A DNA stretch of 42,694 nt from assembly GCA_964464595.1 (NCBI GenBank), contig CAYXGW010000043.1, positions 1 to 42,694 on the forward strand, written 5' to 3'. Under the pieces are notes generated by a model. The model made no database searches. It saw only the letters and a program-made list of their open reading frames with translations, and was not told the DNA's origin. How positions within the stretch are numbered: the stretch's first letter is position 1; every line of letters starts with the position of its first letter. The stretch is from JADFJB01 sp964464595. Lineage in GTDB: Bacteria > Zhuqueibacterota > JdFR-76 > DREG01. Made by a program: the position numbers and the translations under genes. Below are positions 34,696 to 42,694 of the stretch, in pieces.

Positions 34696-35316
34696 GTGAA
34701 ATCACGTGCTTCAGGTGAGGATAAAAGAAAATTAAATTTAATCTCTTTGATGGATGTAGTTTTCATCCTTCTGATATTCTTTTTGGTTTCAGTATTTTTT
34801 GCTTCGTTACCGAACGAAGAAAGAAAATTATTTATCCCAACACCAAAGAATGAAGCCGGATCTGCCCAGGTTTTAATCCAGCTGATAGATGATGAATCTT
34901 ACTTTTACATAGACCCACTGGTAACCGAAGGTTTGGTTAACGACATCACCACAATAGATCGTGGCGGATTGAGTGCCTCTGCAAAATTAGCAGCCAAAAA
35001 GAATCTTCTAATGCGGCGATGCACATTTAAAATGGATGATCCGCAAAATAATTTGTTTGATAAATTGGCTAAATTATTGGATCATGCTAATAACCATCCG
35101 GAAGAAGAATATTTTGTAATCATTCGTTGTCCAGGAGATTTACCTTATAGCAAGGTGATCGATGTTATACAAATACTATCAAATTCAACATATCAAAATA
35201 TTCAATACGGCTGTGTTGGGGGGACTATCGATGATATACGAAATAGCCGTAGAATTGAAAAGTTCACCGTCCGGGAAGAAGGTCAGCTACGGAAAAATGT
35301 AGTCATCGATTTATGA
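34696..35316 (+). CDS. ExbD/TolR-family protein, second copy
   Basis: The 206-residue product starts at GTG (34696), three bases after the previous stop codon and with AAGGA eight bases upstream. The helix LISLMDVVFILLIFFLVSVFF (about 15-35) carries Asp20, the expected proton-carrying residue. The periplasmic part includes NNHPEEEYFVIIRCPGDLPYSKVIDVIQIL, the characteristic end of ExbD-type domains. It differs strongly from the first copy outside the helix, so the two probably form a heterodimer inside the channel or serve different partners. The terminal 30 residues are basic and acidic in alternation (RRIEKFTVREEGQLRK) and have no obvious match. Confidence 0.9.
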   Translation: MKSRASGEDKRKLNLISLMDVVFILLIFFLVSVFFASLPNEERKLFIPTPKNEAGSAQVLIQLIDDESYFYIDPLVTEGLVNDITTIDRGGLSASAKLAAKKNLLMRRCTFKMDDPQNNLFDKLAKLLDHANNHPEEEYFVIIRCPGDLPYSKVIDVIQILSNSTYQNIQYGCVGGTIDDIRNSRRIEKFTVREEGQLRKNVVIDL

Positions 35317-35330
35317 CATGAGAAATATTT

Positions 35331-35924
35331 ATGCTAAAAAAAATACTCACATATTCAGTAGCTTTTGTTTTAATAGTTAGTTTAGGTCTTTATGTCTATC
35401 GTGCAATTGCGCTGAGTAAAATTCCAGTCGAAGACGCTGATCTTGGTAGTGTAGAAGAAGAAATTATTTTGCCGGAGCGCCCAGGAACAAAAAGCTTGGT
35501 TTTAACGGGTCCTCTCATTAAACCATTGGTTTTTGCGGTGAATATGAGAACACCTGGTATTAAAAGTTTGGATTGGGATGCTCTAATTAATGTGGACTTC
35601 ACAGCAGATGTGCGGGTGACTGCAAGAGTTGAGCCGAATGGTTCTTTGGAGTTCGACCCTATTGACGATGTCTACTGTCCCGGACACGCAAAAGCAGGAG
35701 AAATGGTAAGCAATGTTTTAAAAAGTTGGAAATATACACCATACAAGACCGGAACCCTAATCATACGTTTTAATGTGGGGGCCGTGGGAAGAAAGATGAC
35801 TGTAGATGTTTCGAAATTACAAAGACGGGAAGGAGTGGACCCAGACATTCCACTTAAAAACGGAAAGCTTTACCTGGTAAATGGTAGCTTAAAAAACAAT
35901 GAAGTTAGAATAAAAAGCTGGTAG
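35331..35924 (+). CDS. Short TonB-like energy transducer
   Basis: The 197-residue protein has one N-terminal membrane helix (about 5-25). An acidic linker without the long proline-rich region of classical TonB follows. A TonB-C-like domain spans about 90-150: VRVTARVEPNGSLEFDPIDDVYCPG, then VSNVLKSWKYTPYKTGTLIIRFNV. A tail of about 45 residues follows that domain. Its position right after exbB-exbD-exbD supports the assignment; sequence alone would leave it moderate. It would carry force from the proton channel to an outer-membrane or periplasmic partner, possibly the barrel-TPR or the TPR-propeller protein of the operon. A single Cys116 is present. It lies 14 bases after the second exbD-like gene. 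Confidence 0.75.
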   Translation: MLKKILTYSVAFVLIVSLGLYVYRAIALSKIPVEDADLGSVEEEIILPERPGTKSLVLTGPLIKPLVFAVNMRTPGIKSLDWDALINVDFTADVRVTARVEPNGSLEFDPIDDVYCPGHAKAGEMVSNVLKSWKYTPYKTGTLIIRFNVGAVGRKMTVDVSKLQRREGVDPDIPLKNGKLYLVNGSLKNNEVRIKSW

Positions 35925-35966
35925 TATTTTTTCCAAGTTATTTGAATTCAAATAAGTGAATTTATT

Positions 35967-38900
35967 ATGAATACTAAAAACAAAGTCATTCTTTTATTTT
36001 TTATCCTTTTTACTTTACTAATTACGAGTGGTGTTCAATCTCAGGATTTTATTAAATCCAGGGGATTGATATTATTTAACAGGGGCGACTATGATTCATC
36101 AATTGTAGTAATTCATAATTGGCTGTTAACAAAAGGTCAAGAGCCTGAATTAGCTAAATATTATTTAGGAGAATCTTATTACAATCTTGGCATGCGGGAA
36201 ACCCAGGTTAGATTAGTACGGGAATATTTTCGTAAAGCTCATCAATACTTTCAGGAAGTGTTAGGTGTTTCAGATGTAAAGAAAAATTACCCCAAAATTT
36301 ATTTTGGTTCCCAATTAAAATCCGGATGGTGTTTCTTTCGTCGTGCAGAAACGGGTGAAAGACCCGCTGATCTTTTGAATGTGGCATTCAATAGCTTCAT
36401 AAAATTTGATTCGGATGCTCCGGACTCCTTAAAGTTGCAGTCAAATTTTCTGGCTGGTGAGTCTCGTTTCCGGGAAGCAATATTAAGAAGGTTTGATGCT
36501 TTTTGGCCTGAGATCTCTACGGATAAAATTAATAAAACTATAGACAATCTAAGAGATGCAAACTCTTATTATAAAAAAGTGTTGCAGCTAGATTCTGATG
36601 ACTTAGTGAAACTTGTATCGGAAATTAGAATAACAGATGTAAATTATGAATTATTGAAAGTTTATCAATCAATTCCTGAACCCATGTTTTTGCAAATCAT
36701 GGACGATGGAAAAGGAAATTCAAGCAGAGAAACCGCTTTTAATTTTGCATCTGCAATCAATTATCCTTCAATCCTTAACAAGTTTGAAAGTAGCCAACGA
36801 AATGCTTTTCTCGAGTTTTTACTTTATACTCAGGGAATGGTGAATTTAAATCAGTTTTTTATGACTTTTAGTCCGCAAAACAGGTTGGATGCTATTGACA
36901 ATTACAATCAAGTATCTTCTAGTGAATTTGGGCTTGAATTGAAATTCAGACAGGGCAACTTAGATCATACCACTACGCAACCTGGTGACAATGACAATTT
37001 TTTCAGTCTTTCTCAAAATGACCGGCAAAGTTTTTATTTCCAGGCATTGCCTTCCAGTAGTCTTTCTGATTATTCCGAATCTTATTTTTGGCTAGGAGCC
37101 GTTCAATTTATTGCCAACAGAAATACGGGAATTAACAATTTTCAATCGTTTATCCTAAGATCAATCGAAAGAACCGAACCAAGGATTTCTGCGCTTTTAG
37201 ATCAAGCACAATATTGGCGCAGTTTACTATATCTCGATGCAAATCGAGGTAACAAGGCAGGCTTAAGAGAACTGAAATTATTACTCGAAAACTTCGATCC
37301 AAAAAATTCTGAGATATCGCAACAAAAAGATCTTCTGTTAAATTTAACTCAACTTGAACTTGGTGAGGATATTAGAAGTGAAATCCTGCGTAGCAGGGGA
37401 GTGGAAAAAGCAGTAGAGATGATCCAATTCTTACTTCCTAAAGCTGCTTCGGTTACTGGCATAAATCGTTTGAATTACTTAAAGCAACTTCAACGAATTT
37501 TTGCAATTACACAGGCTGATATGACCAATGAAACCAATTTTTTTGAAGGTATTGCAAATTCTCTAGAAGCAGAAATTCAAGGGGATGATGATGATAAAAA
37601 GAATCTATTTTCCAAATCAGCTGATATTTTATCAAAAGTGAGGGGGACATATGTAGATGAAGCAAATTATATCCGCGGCAGAAGTTTGTTTTTTGCGGAA
37701 AAATATAATGATGCGAAAAATGTTTTGAAAAGAGTAATTAACGAAAAAAGAAGTTTACGTTCTCTATTTTATTTTGCCGAAATACTTCGAGCCAAAGGTT
37801 TCGGAGATGCAGCCAAGCTATGTTTCGAAGTGATCAAAGATAAAACCCGCACCAACCAGGATGGAAGATTTTGGTTTGAAAATGCTGAAGCCGCTATTAG
37901 ACTTTGTGTGAATCGAGCAGATGGTAGTTCGGAACTTTCAGGATTAAACTATCGAAATGTGGAATTCCCTGACAATCTTTTAAGTGGGCAAGAAAATTCG
38001 TATGAACAACTGGCGGATCCAAAATTCCTTCGTTTTCAACGGTTGCAACAGAGCTTGGATCTATTGAAGAAATTTTCTTTACCAAAGAAATCTCTCTATG
38101 CTTTTGCGCACGCACCTAATACTTCTATTTTCAGAAAGGGTAGCCTTGCATCATTGCCTTCGGCGATGAATGAAGTTTTAAGAAAAGAAACATCTTTAGT
38201 GGAACTTTTTGTACTATCAGGAGAAGGAGCGAATTCCCCGATTCGCGCAACATTGAATGATGTAGAACTGCATCGCATCGGAGAAAATAAATTTAAATCG
38301 GATGTTTTGGAGCTAGGAGAAACTGTCGAGCTAATTGTCCGCCAGCAAGGTTCTTACATGTATAAAAAGGTGTTTGATGTTGTAAAACCCGGAAAGCAAA
38401 TCCTCTCCATACCACTGACGAAAAAAGTCAAATTTCAACTTATGGCTCAATCAGGTAAACCTATAAACTACGCTGAATTTGAACACAGGCTGGATAAAAA
38501 TATAGTCATCCGGAATGAAATTAAAAAAATCCCGGCAGACTCGGAATTAATGTTAGATTTTTCAAGAAAAATAAATTTTAGAGATGCAGCATTTTCGGCT
38601 AATCAGAACAGATTTTATGTGGTGGAATCCAATCTTAAAAATGGAATTAAAATGTATGACGCCTCCGGTGGCAGGCTAGTTTCTGATGAGGTATTTAAAT
38701 TTGATTTTAGCAATTATGACATGGCTTCTTTACAAGAACCGGAAGGTATTTGTATAGATAATCAAGGGAATCTCTATTTAACAGATTTTGGTGCTAACCG
38801 TATTGTTTCCTTTGACAGCACTGGTAAATATAGGTATCATTTTGGGAAATTTGGCGACAATGAGAGTCGCGAGGAGGGGGATCAAATACGGTTGATGTAT

Positions 38901-39197
38901 CCAACAAGAATTAATATAGAAGAAGATGCTATTGGCGTTAGTTTTACAAATGAGAATGAAGAAGAGGAAACCGTTTCTAGAAATCCATATTTATTTATAG
39001 CTGATCGAAATGGAATTTATCGTTGCGATCTGGATGGGCAATACCTGGAAACTATTTTGCTACCTAATAATTCTGATATTTTTTCAGGGAGTATTTATGC
39101 ATTGGGTGTCGAAAATTATGGATCTGCGGCAAAATTATTTATTGGACTTAGAGAATCATTTCAAGTTAAAAGTTTTTCTGCGGTTCCACAGGATTAA
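35967..39197 (+). CDS. Large periplasmic TPR plus NHL-type beta-propeller protein
   Basis: The 1076-residue product has a signal peptide (about 1-26, ending GVQSQ). Many helical TPR-like pairs run from about 30 to 660 (GLILFNRGDYDSSIVVIHNWL, YIRGRSLFFAEKYNDAKNVLKRVI). A beta-rich stretch covers about 735-850. The C-terminus, about 870-1076, looks like NHL or six-bladed beta-propeller repeats (LQEPEGICIDNQGNLYLTDFGANRIVSFDSTGKYRYHFGKFG and NPYLFIADRNGIYRCDLDGQYLETI). Such proteins usually act as scaffolds. I infer a periplasmic or outer-membrane-associated assembly platform for the operon's motor and exoproteins. It is the last gene of the operon and ends 20 bases from the convergent ABC transporter gene, with no evident terminator in between. 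Confidence 0.85.
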   Translation: MNTKNKVILLFFILFTLLITSGVQSQDFIKSRGLILFNRGDYDSSIVVIHNWLLTKGQEPELAKYYLGESYYNLGMRETQVRLVREYFRKAHQYFQEVLGVSDVKKNYPKIYFGSQLKSGWCFFRRAETGERPADLLNVAFNSFIKFDSDAPDSLKLQSNFLAGESRFREAILRRFDAFWPEISTDKINKTIDNLRDANSYYKKVLQLDSDDLVKLVSEIRITDVNYELLKVYQSIPEPMFLQIMDDGKGNSSRETAFNFASAINYPSILNKFESSQRNAFLEFLLYTQGMVNLNQFFMTFSPQNRLDAIDNYNQVSSSEFGLELKFRQGNLDHTTTQPGDNDNFFSLSQNDRQSFYFQALPSSSLSDYSESYFWLGAVQFIANRNTGINNFQSFILRSIERTEPRISALLDQAQYWRSLLYLDANRGNKAGLRELKLLLENFDPKNSEISQQKDLLLNLTQLELGEDIRSEILRSRGVEKAVEMIQFLLPKAASVTGINRLNYLKQLQRIFAITQADMTNETNFFEGIANSLEAEIQGDDDDKKNLFSKSADILSKVRGTYVDEANYIRGRSLFFAEKYNDAKNVLKRVINEKRSLRSLFYFAEILRAKGFGDAAKLCFEVIKDKTRTNQDGRFWFENAEAAIRLCVNRADGSSELSGLNYRNVEFPDNLLSGQENSYEQLADPKFLRFQRLQQSLDLLKKFSLPKKSLYAFAHAPNTSIFRKGSLASLPSAMNEVLRKETSLVELFVLSGEGANSPIRATLNDVELHRIGENKFKSDVLELGETVELIVRQQGSYMYKKVFDVVKPGKQILSIPLTKKVKFQLMAQSGKPINYAEFEHRLDKNIVIRNEIKKIPADSELMLDFSRKINFRDAAFSANQNRFYVVESNLKNGIKMYDASGGRLVSDEVFKFDFSNYDMASLQEPEGICIDNQGNLYLTDFGANRIVSFDSTGKYRYHFGKFGDNESREEGDQIRLMYPTRINIEEDAIGVSFTNENEEEETVSRNPYLFIADRNGIYRCDLDGQYLETILLPNNSDIFSGSIYALGVENYGSAAKLFIGLRESFQVKSFSAVPQD

Positions 39198-39217
39198 TTT
39201 CTTAGTAGCTAATCTAA

Positions 39218-41899
39218 CTAATTTTGTTTCCCGTTAAATAAGCTCACTTTTTGTTGTGGGCTCAAGTTCTTTTGATCCTTGATTAACTCCATAGCACTTT
39301 TCAAATATATATTTTTGACTGCCAGGCCGGCAGCAATTCCATAAGTGACAAGCATCATTATCGTGAGACTGAAAATATGCAGTAATGATATTTCAAAAAA
39401 TTGGTAATTAACCTGGTAAGCGGTAAAGAAACTAGCCAGTTGCGAGTCTAATAAACGACCAAGTATTAAAGAACCCAATATGCCGATAAAGATTGATAAA
39501 CTGAAGAGAATGAGTACTTCGAAAAAGTGAATCAACCCTAAATTTTTCCAATCAACTCCCATGGTTTTTAAAACACCAAATTGTTTAGCGCTTCTTGAGA
39601 CAAACTGACTGAATACTGAATAGACAACGAATAGACCGGTAAAACCGAGGCAGAAAAGCATGCCAATGACAATCCCGGAGATGATTCTCCTCATTGTGTG
39701 AATAGTCCCTAAAGATTCAATCATACCAAGATTCATATCTGCCTTAAAATTCTTTTGCAGAAAAGTTCGGAGCCCGCGGGCATATTTAAATTCCTTGATG
39801 AATAATGACCCATAAGTAAATAGTGTTGTATCTTCTTCGCTTATAGATCTTTCTGGTCTAAAAAAGGGTAGGAGGGCAAACGAATTGTTTTTCTCTAAAT
39901 CGGAATTTAATTTAAATAATGCATGAAAATGATTTTTAATAAGATCCTCGTGTCTTGTCCTTCCGTTGATGTAAGAAAATTTAAGTACAAATTGATTGTC
40001 TCGTATAAATCCATCTCCCCGTAAACCCAGTTCATCCATTGCAGGTTCTAATTTTAACAATAGATCATCAGATGCTTGCATCGAGGGTAAAAATCCGACT
40101 TCGAAAGAATAAAGGCTAGTGGGGGCAAAATAATGATTTACCAATTGTGCATAGAAATAATTAGACATAATAAAATCACCCCCAGGTTCGGGAAGCCTTT
40201 CAGAAATCCCAAGAATTGGAAACCGTCTCACCCTGGCATCGATCCCGGAACCATATTTTGAATAGAGAATTCGGGGAGAATCGTTTTTAGATATCTTCGA
40301 GAGCCCTAATTTATTCAATGCATCTTTGGAGACAATCAAACCAATATCATTATTAGACTGAAACGATCTTCCGAAAAGTAAATTATCTTTTATAATTTGC
40401 ATAACCGGATCACTCGGATCTATTGTACGTCCTGTCAATCGAACCGGATCATGTTCTTTCATGGCAGGATCAATTAAAGTACCCCATAAGGATCTTCTAT
40501 TAAAACCGCTTGTATAGGATAAAATTGAGTTATGTTGGTTGCCAGAACTTCCGAAAGAAAAAGACTCCGGATCTTCTGTTGTAGCAATGACGTTTGCAAT
40601 TTGGGATAATGTAGTTTTATCGATGGCAGCATCGGTTAAAGGTCGTGAGATATTTAAACTGTGGATAAAAGGATTTGATTGAATAAGTTCTAGGTATTTA
40701 CTTGAACCTAGATAAAATCCTAAGATGAGAAATGATGTTAACGCTAATAGTGAAGTTATAAACAACCCGACTATACTCGTCCATTTTAGGTTCGGAGTTT
40801 TTGGCCAAAAATCCCATCGGCTAAAAGACCATGCGAATTTCATTATTTTTGCCAAGTCGCTTTTTTTCAAGCCGTCATTTTTATTTTGATTGCTCGAAAA
40901 AACTTTATGAAGCTTTTTCTCTTTCTTAGAATCTGCGGTACTGTTTTCGCTCATCAAATTAGTCATTTGATCTAAGGAGACATCCCATTTATTTACGATA
41001 TGATTTGCTTTGCTACTCAACTTTGCATCAAATACCGCAGTATTTTTAATACCGTGATGATTATCAATAATCAGGATACGATCTGCATAACGCCTGGCAA
41101 GTTCAATGTCATGAGTCACCAAGATCAATGTTTTTTCTTTAAGGTTATTTTGCCATCCTTTTAAAAATAGAAAAACTTTATCGGCGGAATTAGGGTCAAG
41201 GTTACCGGTTGGTTCATCGGCAAAAATGATTGAAGGATCATGTAGAATTGACCGAATAAGTGAGAATCTCTGGAGCTGACCCCCGGAATATTTATCAGGT
41301 GTGGCTTCTCCATGGTGATGCCTAATTGACCCTTTAATTTTCTCAATAAATGAAAATTTATTAGAATTTCCATTTAGCGGTAAAGGATTAGGACCACTAC
41401 CGTTCTTAAATTCATCGAATAAACCGGATTCAAGGCTTTTCTGCCAAAGGTCATCAAATGCTTCCTTTGAAAGTCCATTTAGTAAAGTAGGTAAATGAAT
41501 ATTTTGCTTTACCGATAATCCGGGGAATAAAAATGAATCTTGAAAAACAAACCCAAAATGTTTTCTAAGAATTAATTCCTTAAGCTCATGATCTTGCCAA
41601 AGTTCTTCAATTGCAAATTTTGATTTGTAATGTTGACCAAAGTTAAATGGAAATTTGAAAGTAATAGAGGATGTTAGATCTGTATGGCCGTTTTGGTTTA
41701 ATTCATCGGGCGGTTCTAGAAGTCCCAAAATACTTAATAGTGTAGATTTCCCGCTTCCTGACCTGCCCAGGATGACTGTTGTCTTACCAAATGGAATAAA
41801 AACGTCTTCTAAATCTAAAGCGGTTACAGAATTCCAATTACTGTTTGTTCTGTGCCAGTAAGATTTTTGAAGTTTTGCAATTGTAATACCAAATTCCAT
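39218..41899 (-). CDS. MacB-like fused ABC transporter (ATPase plus FtsX-type permease)
   Basis: The 893-residue protein has an N-terminal ABC ATPase (about 1-285) with Walker A GRSGSGKS (45-52), Q-loop FVFQDS (Gln120), signature YSGGQLQR (204-211), Walker B IIFADEP (224-230) and H-loop His263. The first membrane helix is near 380-400. A periplasmic MacB-type domain of some 300 residues follows, then three helices in the last 160 residues (GIVIGMLFCLGFTGLFVVYSVF; LIHFFEVLILFSLSIFIGILG; LTIMMLVTYGIAAGLAV). This is the topology of MacB and LolCDE-type mechanotransducers, which use ATP to move lipoproteins or peptides in the periplasm. The ATPase carries unusual insertions (about 66-108 and 165-202). 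It lies 14 bases downstream of an unrecognised gene and is convergent with the envelope operon. Confidence 0.88.
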   Translation of the reverse strand: MEFGITIAKLQKSYWHRTNSNWNSVTALDLEDVFIPFGKTTVILGRSGSGKSTLLSILGLLEPPDELNQNGHTDLTSSITFKFPFNFGQHYKSKFAIEELWQDHELKELILRKHFGFVFQDSFLFPGLSVKQNIHLPTLLNGLSKEAFDDLWQKSLESGLFDEFKNGSGPNPLPLNGNSNKFSFIEKIKGSIRHHHGEATPDKYSGGQLQRFSLIRSILHDPSIIFADEPTGNLDPNSADKVFLFLKGWQNNLKEKTLILVTHDIELARRYADRILIIDNHHGIKNTAVFDAKLSSKANHIVNKWDVSLDQMTNLMSENSTADSKKEKKLHKVFSSNQNKNDGLKKSDLAKIMKFAWSFSRWDFWPKTPNLKWTSIVGLFITSLLALTSFLILGFYLGSSKYLELIQSNPFIHSLNISRPLTDAAIDKTTLSQIANVIATTEDPESFSFGSSGNQHNSILSYTSGFNRRSLWGTLIDPAMKEHDPVRLTGRTIDPSDPVMQIIKDNLLFGRSFQSNNDIGLIVSKDALNKLGLSKISKNDSPRILYSKYGSGIDARVRRFPILGISERLPEPGGDFIMSNYFYAQLVNHYFAPTSLYSFEVGFLPSMQASDDLLLKLEPAMDELGLRGDGFIRDNQFVLKFSYINGRTRHEDLIKNHFHALFKLNSDLEKNNSFALLPFFRPERSISEEDTTLFTYGSLFIKEFKYARGLRTFLQKNFKADMNLGMIESLGTIHTMRRIISGIVIGMLFCLGFTGLFVVYSVFSQFVSRSAKQFGVLKTMGVDWKNLGLIHFFEVLILFSLSIFIGILGSLILGRLLDSQLASFFTAYQVNYQFFEISLLHIFSLTIMMLVTYGIAAGLAVKNIYLKSAMELIKDQKNLSPQQKVSLFNGKQN

Positions 41900-41913
41900 A
41901 GAAGGGCTCTAAA

Positions 41914-42693
41914 TTAAGGTAATTCTTCTACTCGAATCCAGTAGTATTTTAATTCACTCATTAGAAACCATCTTCTTTTATTAGAAGAATCATCGTACAG
42001 AATCTGCTCTAACCTGTTCTTTTTTTTATTTATTTCGGCTACCATCTGCCTAGTTTTAACAATACTTAGCTCATCAATTTCCTGGAGAGTAAGTTTTAAT
42101 AGTTCTGAATTTACAGGTAAGCTAAGCTGTTGTTGTGCATACTCAGAGACAGATTTATGGATTCCTTCTTCACCACTAAGGGCGTCAAGAATCTTTCGCC
42201 AGGATTCAGATAACCTCTCGGTATCTGCACTGGCAATCAAATCTTCTATTAAATTTATCAACGACGTTAAACTCGAAGCAGTCATTAAAACGACGGGCTT
42301 GAATAATGGATCCTTTAAATCTTCATTGTACATGTTCACAAATGCCCGTTTGTAGATTGTTACACGTCTTTGTAATAAATCATCAGCATTTGGTATGCGG
42401 CTGAGTATATGGCGCAACCAAACCTGGTCGTATTGCATTGCACCGATTCCGTTGTTGAATAGAGCTTGAGTCGCAGCATTTGGAGAAGTGGGCTCATTTT
42501 CTGTAGAAGTTTCGCTGCTTTGCAAAACATCAAAGGCTTCACTAATGCTTGCTCCTGCTGCCAATAGCCTTGTTACGTCACGAAATAAATCGTGGATATC
42601 AACAGCTTTCGACAGGTATTTTTCAATAAAAGACTGAGTATCATCCGAATTATCTGCAACAACGTATGCTCCAAGTACATGTGAGCCAACGAT
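41914..42693 (-). CDS. Unrecognised protein, 5' end outside window
   Basis: The frame stays open to the right edge of the window, so the start is missing; the TTG at 42564 is only an internal codon. The visible 259 residues are mostly helical and acidic, with no signal or membrane segment. Near the edge it reads GSHVLGAYVVADNSDDTQSF, and it ends SELKYYWIRVEELP. I do not recognise a family. The gap to the ABC transporter gene is only 14 bases, so the two are probably co-transcribed and may function together, for example as a cytoplasmic regulator or accessory factor of the transporter. Confidence 0.7.
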   Translation of the reverse strand: MVGSHVLGAYVVADNSDDTQSFIEKYLSKAVDIHDLFRDVTRLLAAGASISEAFDVLQSSETSTENEPTSPNAATQALFNNGIGAMQYDQVWLRHILSRIPNADDLLQRRVTIYKRAFVNMYNEDLKDPLFKPVVLMTASSLTSLINLIEDLIASADTERLSESWRKILDALSGEEGIHKSVSEYAQQQLSLPVNSELLKLTLQEIDELSIVKTRQMVAEINKKKNRLEQILYDDSSNKRRWFLMSELKYYWIRVEELP

Positions 42694-42694
42694 G

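Noticed and set aside
32709..35924. Calling the motor genes tolQ-tolR or exbB-exbD-tonB for iron uptake
   Set aside because: No tolA, tolB or pal is nearby, the ExbB has an extra domain and two ExbD copies differ, and the operon partners are exoproteins rather than siderophore genes.
1..42694. CRISPR array, prophage or insertion sequence
   Set aside because: No regularly spaced short repeats, phage genes, transposase or terminal-repeat/target-duplication pairs were seen.

Overview
The window looks like a chromosomal segment of an FCB-group bacterium, most likely from the Calditrichota, Ignavibacteria or KSB1 neighbourhood. This is inferred from two giant secreted proteins ending in the NYPNPFNP-type sorting/FlgD-like module, a PorV-like outer-membrane barrel, a carboxypeptidase-regulatory/TonB-dependent receptor, Gram-negative envelope genes and a moderately AT-rich composition. 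The species cannot be fixed from the sequence. No phage, insertion sequence or CRISPR array is visible.

Layout. (1) 1-2351: two tandem paralogues with coiled coil plus Lcl_C (DUF1566) domain, the first cut by the window edge. (2) 2461-5045, minus: a sodium:solute symporter followed by a heparan-glucosaminide-acetyltransferase-like membrane protein. (3) 5186-7423: a DUF4870 membrane protein, an MltF-type lytic transglycosylase and tRNA-Asn with a clear promoter and terminator. (4) 7844-12286, minus: a TonB-dependent receptor, richer in G+C than its surroundings, and a class I/II aminotransferase. (5) 12827-20145, minus: a nine-gene iron-sulfur/oxidative-stress operon, Rieske ferredoxin-sufB-sufC-sufD-sufS-sufU-sufT-bacilliredoxin-Fe/Mn superoxide dismutase. 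Its promoter carries an almost perfect IscR type-1 operator directly after the -10 box. (6) 20548-39197, plus: an eight-gene, 18.6-kb envelope operon. (7) 39218-42693, minus: a MacB-like fused ABC transporter preceded by an unrecognised gene that runs off the window.

The most unusual part is region 6. It encodes two giant Ig/FnIII-type exoproteins with C-terminal sorting modules, a PorV-like barrel fused to a TPR domain, a TolQ/ExbB proton-channel protein with a signal peptide and an extra FnIII-like periplasmic domain, two different ExbD/TolR proteins, a short TonB-like transducer, and a 1076-residue TPR plus beta-propeller protein. Gaps are 43 bases or less and one pair overlaps, so co-transcription is likely. 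I infer a proton-motive-force-driven envelope machine dedicated to exporting, assembling or moving the two surface proteins, comparable in logic to PorL/PorM-powered type IX secretion but built from ExbB/ExbD/TonB parts. The parts are recognisable; the assembled function is a hypothesis.

Region 5 is a coherent module: SufBCD scaffold and ATPase, SufS/SufU sulfur supply, SufT maturation factor, a Rieske electron carrier, and thiol and superoxide protection, all behind one operator that would sense Fe-S status through an Rrf2-family repressor not encoded in this window.
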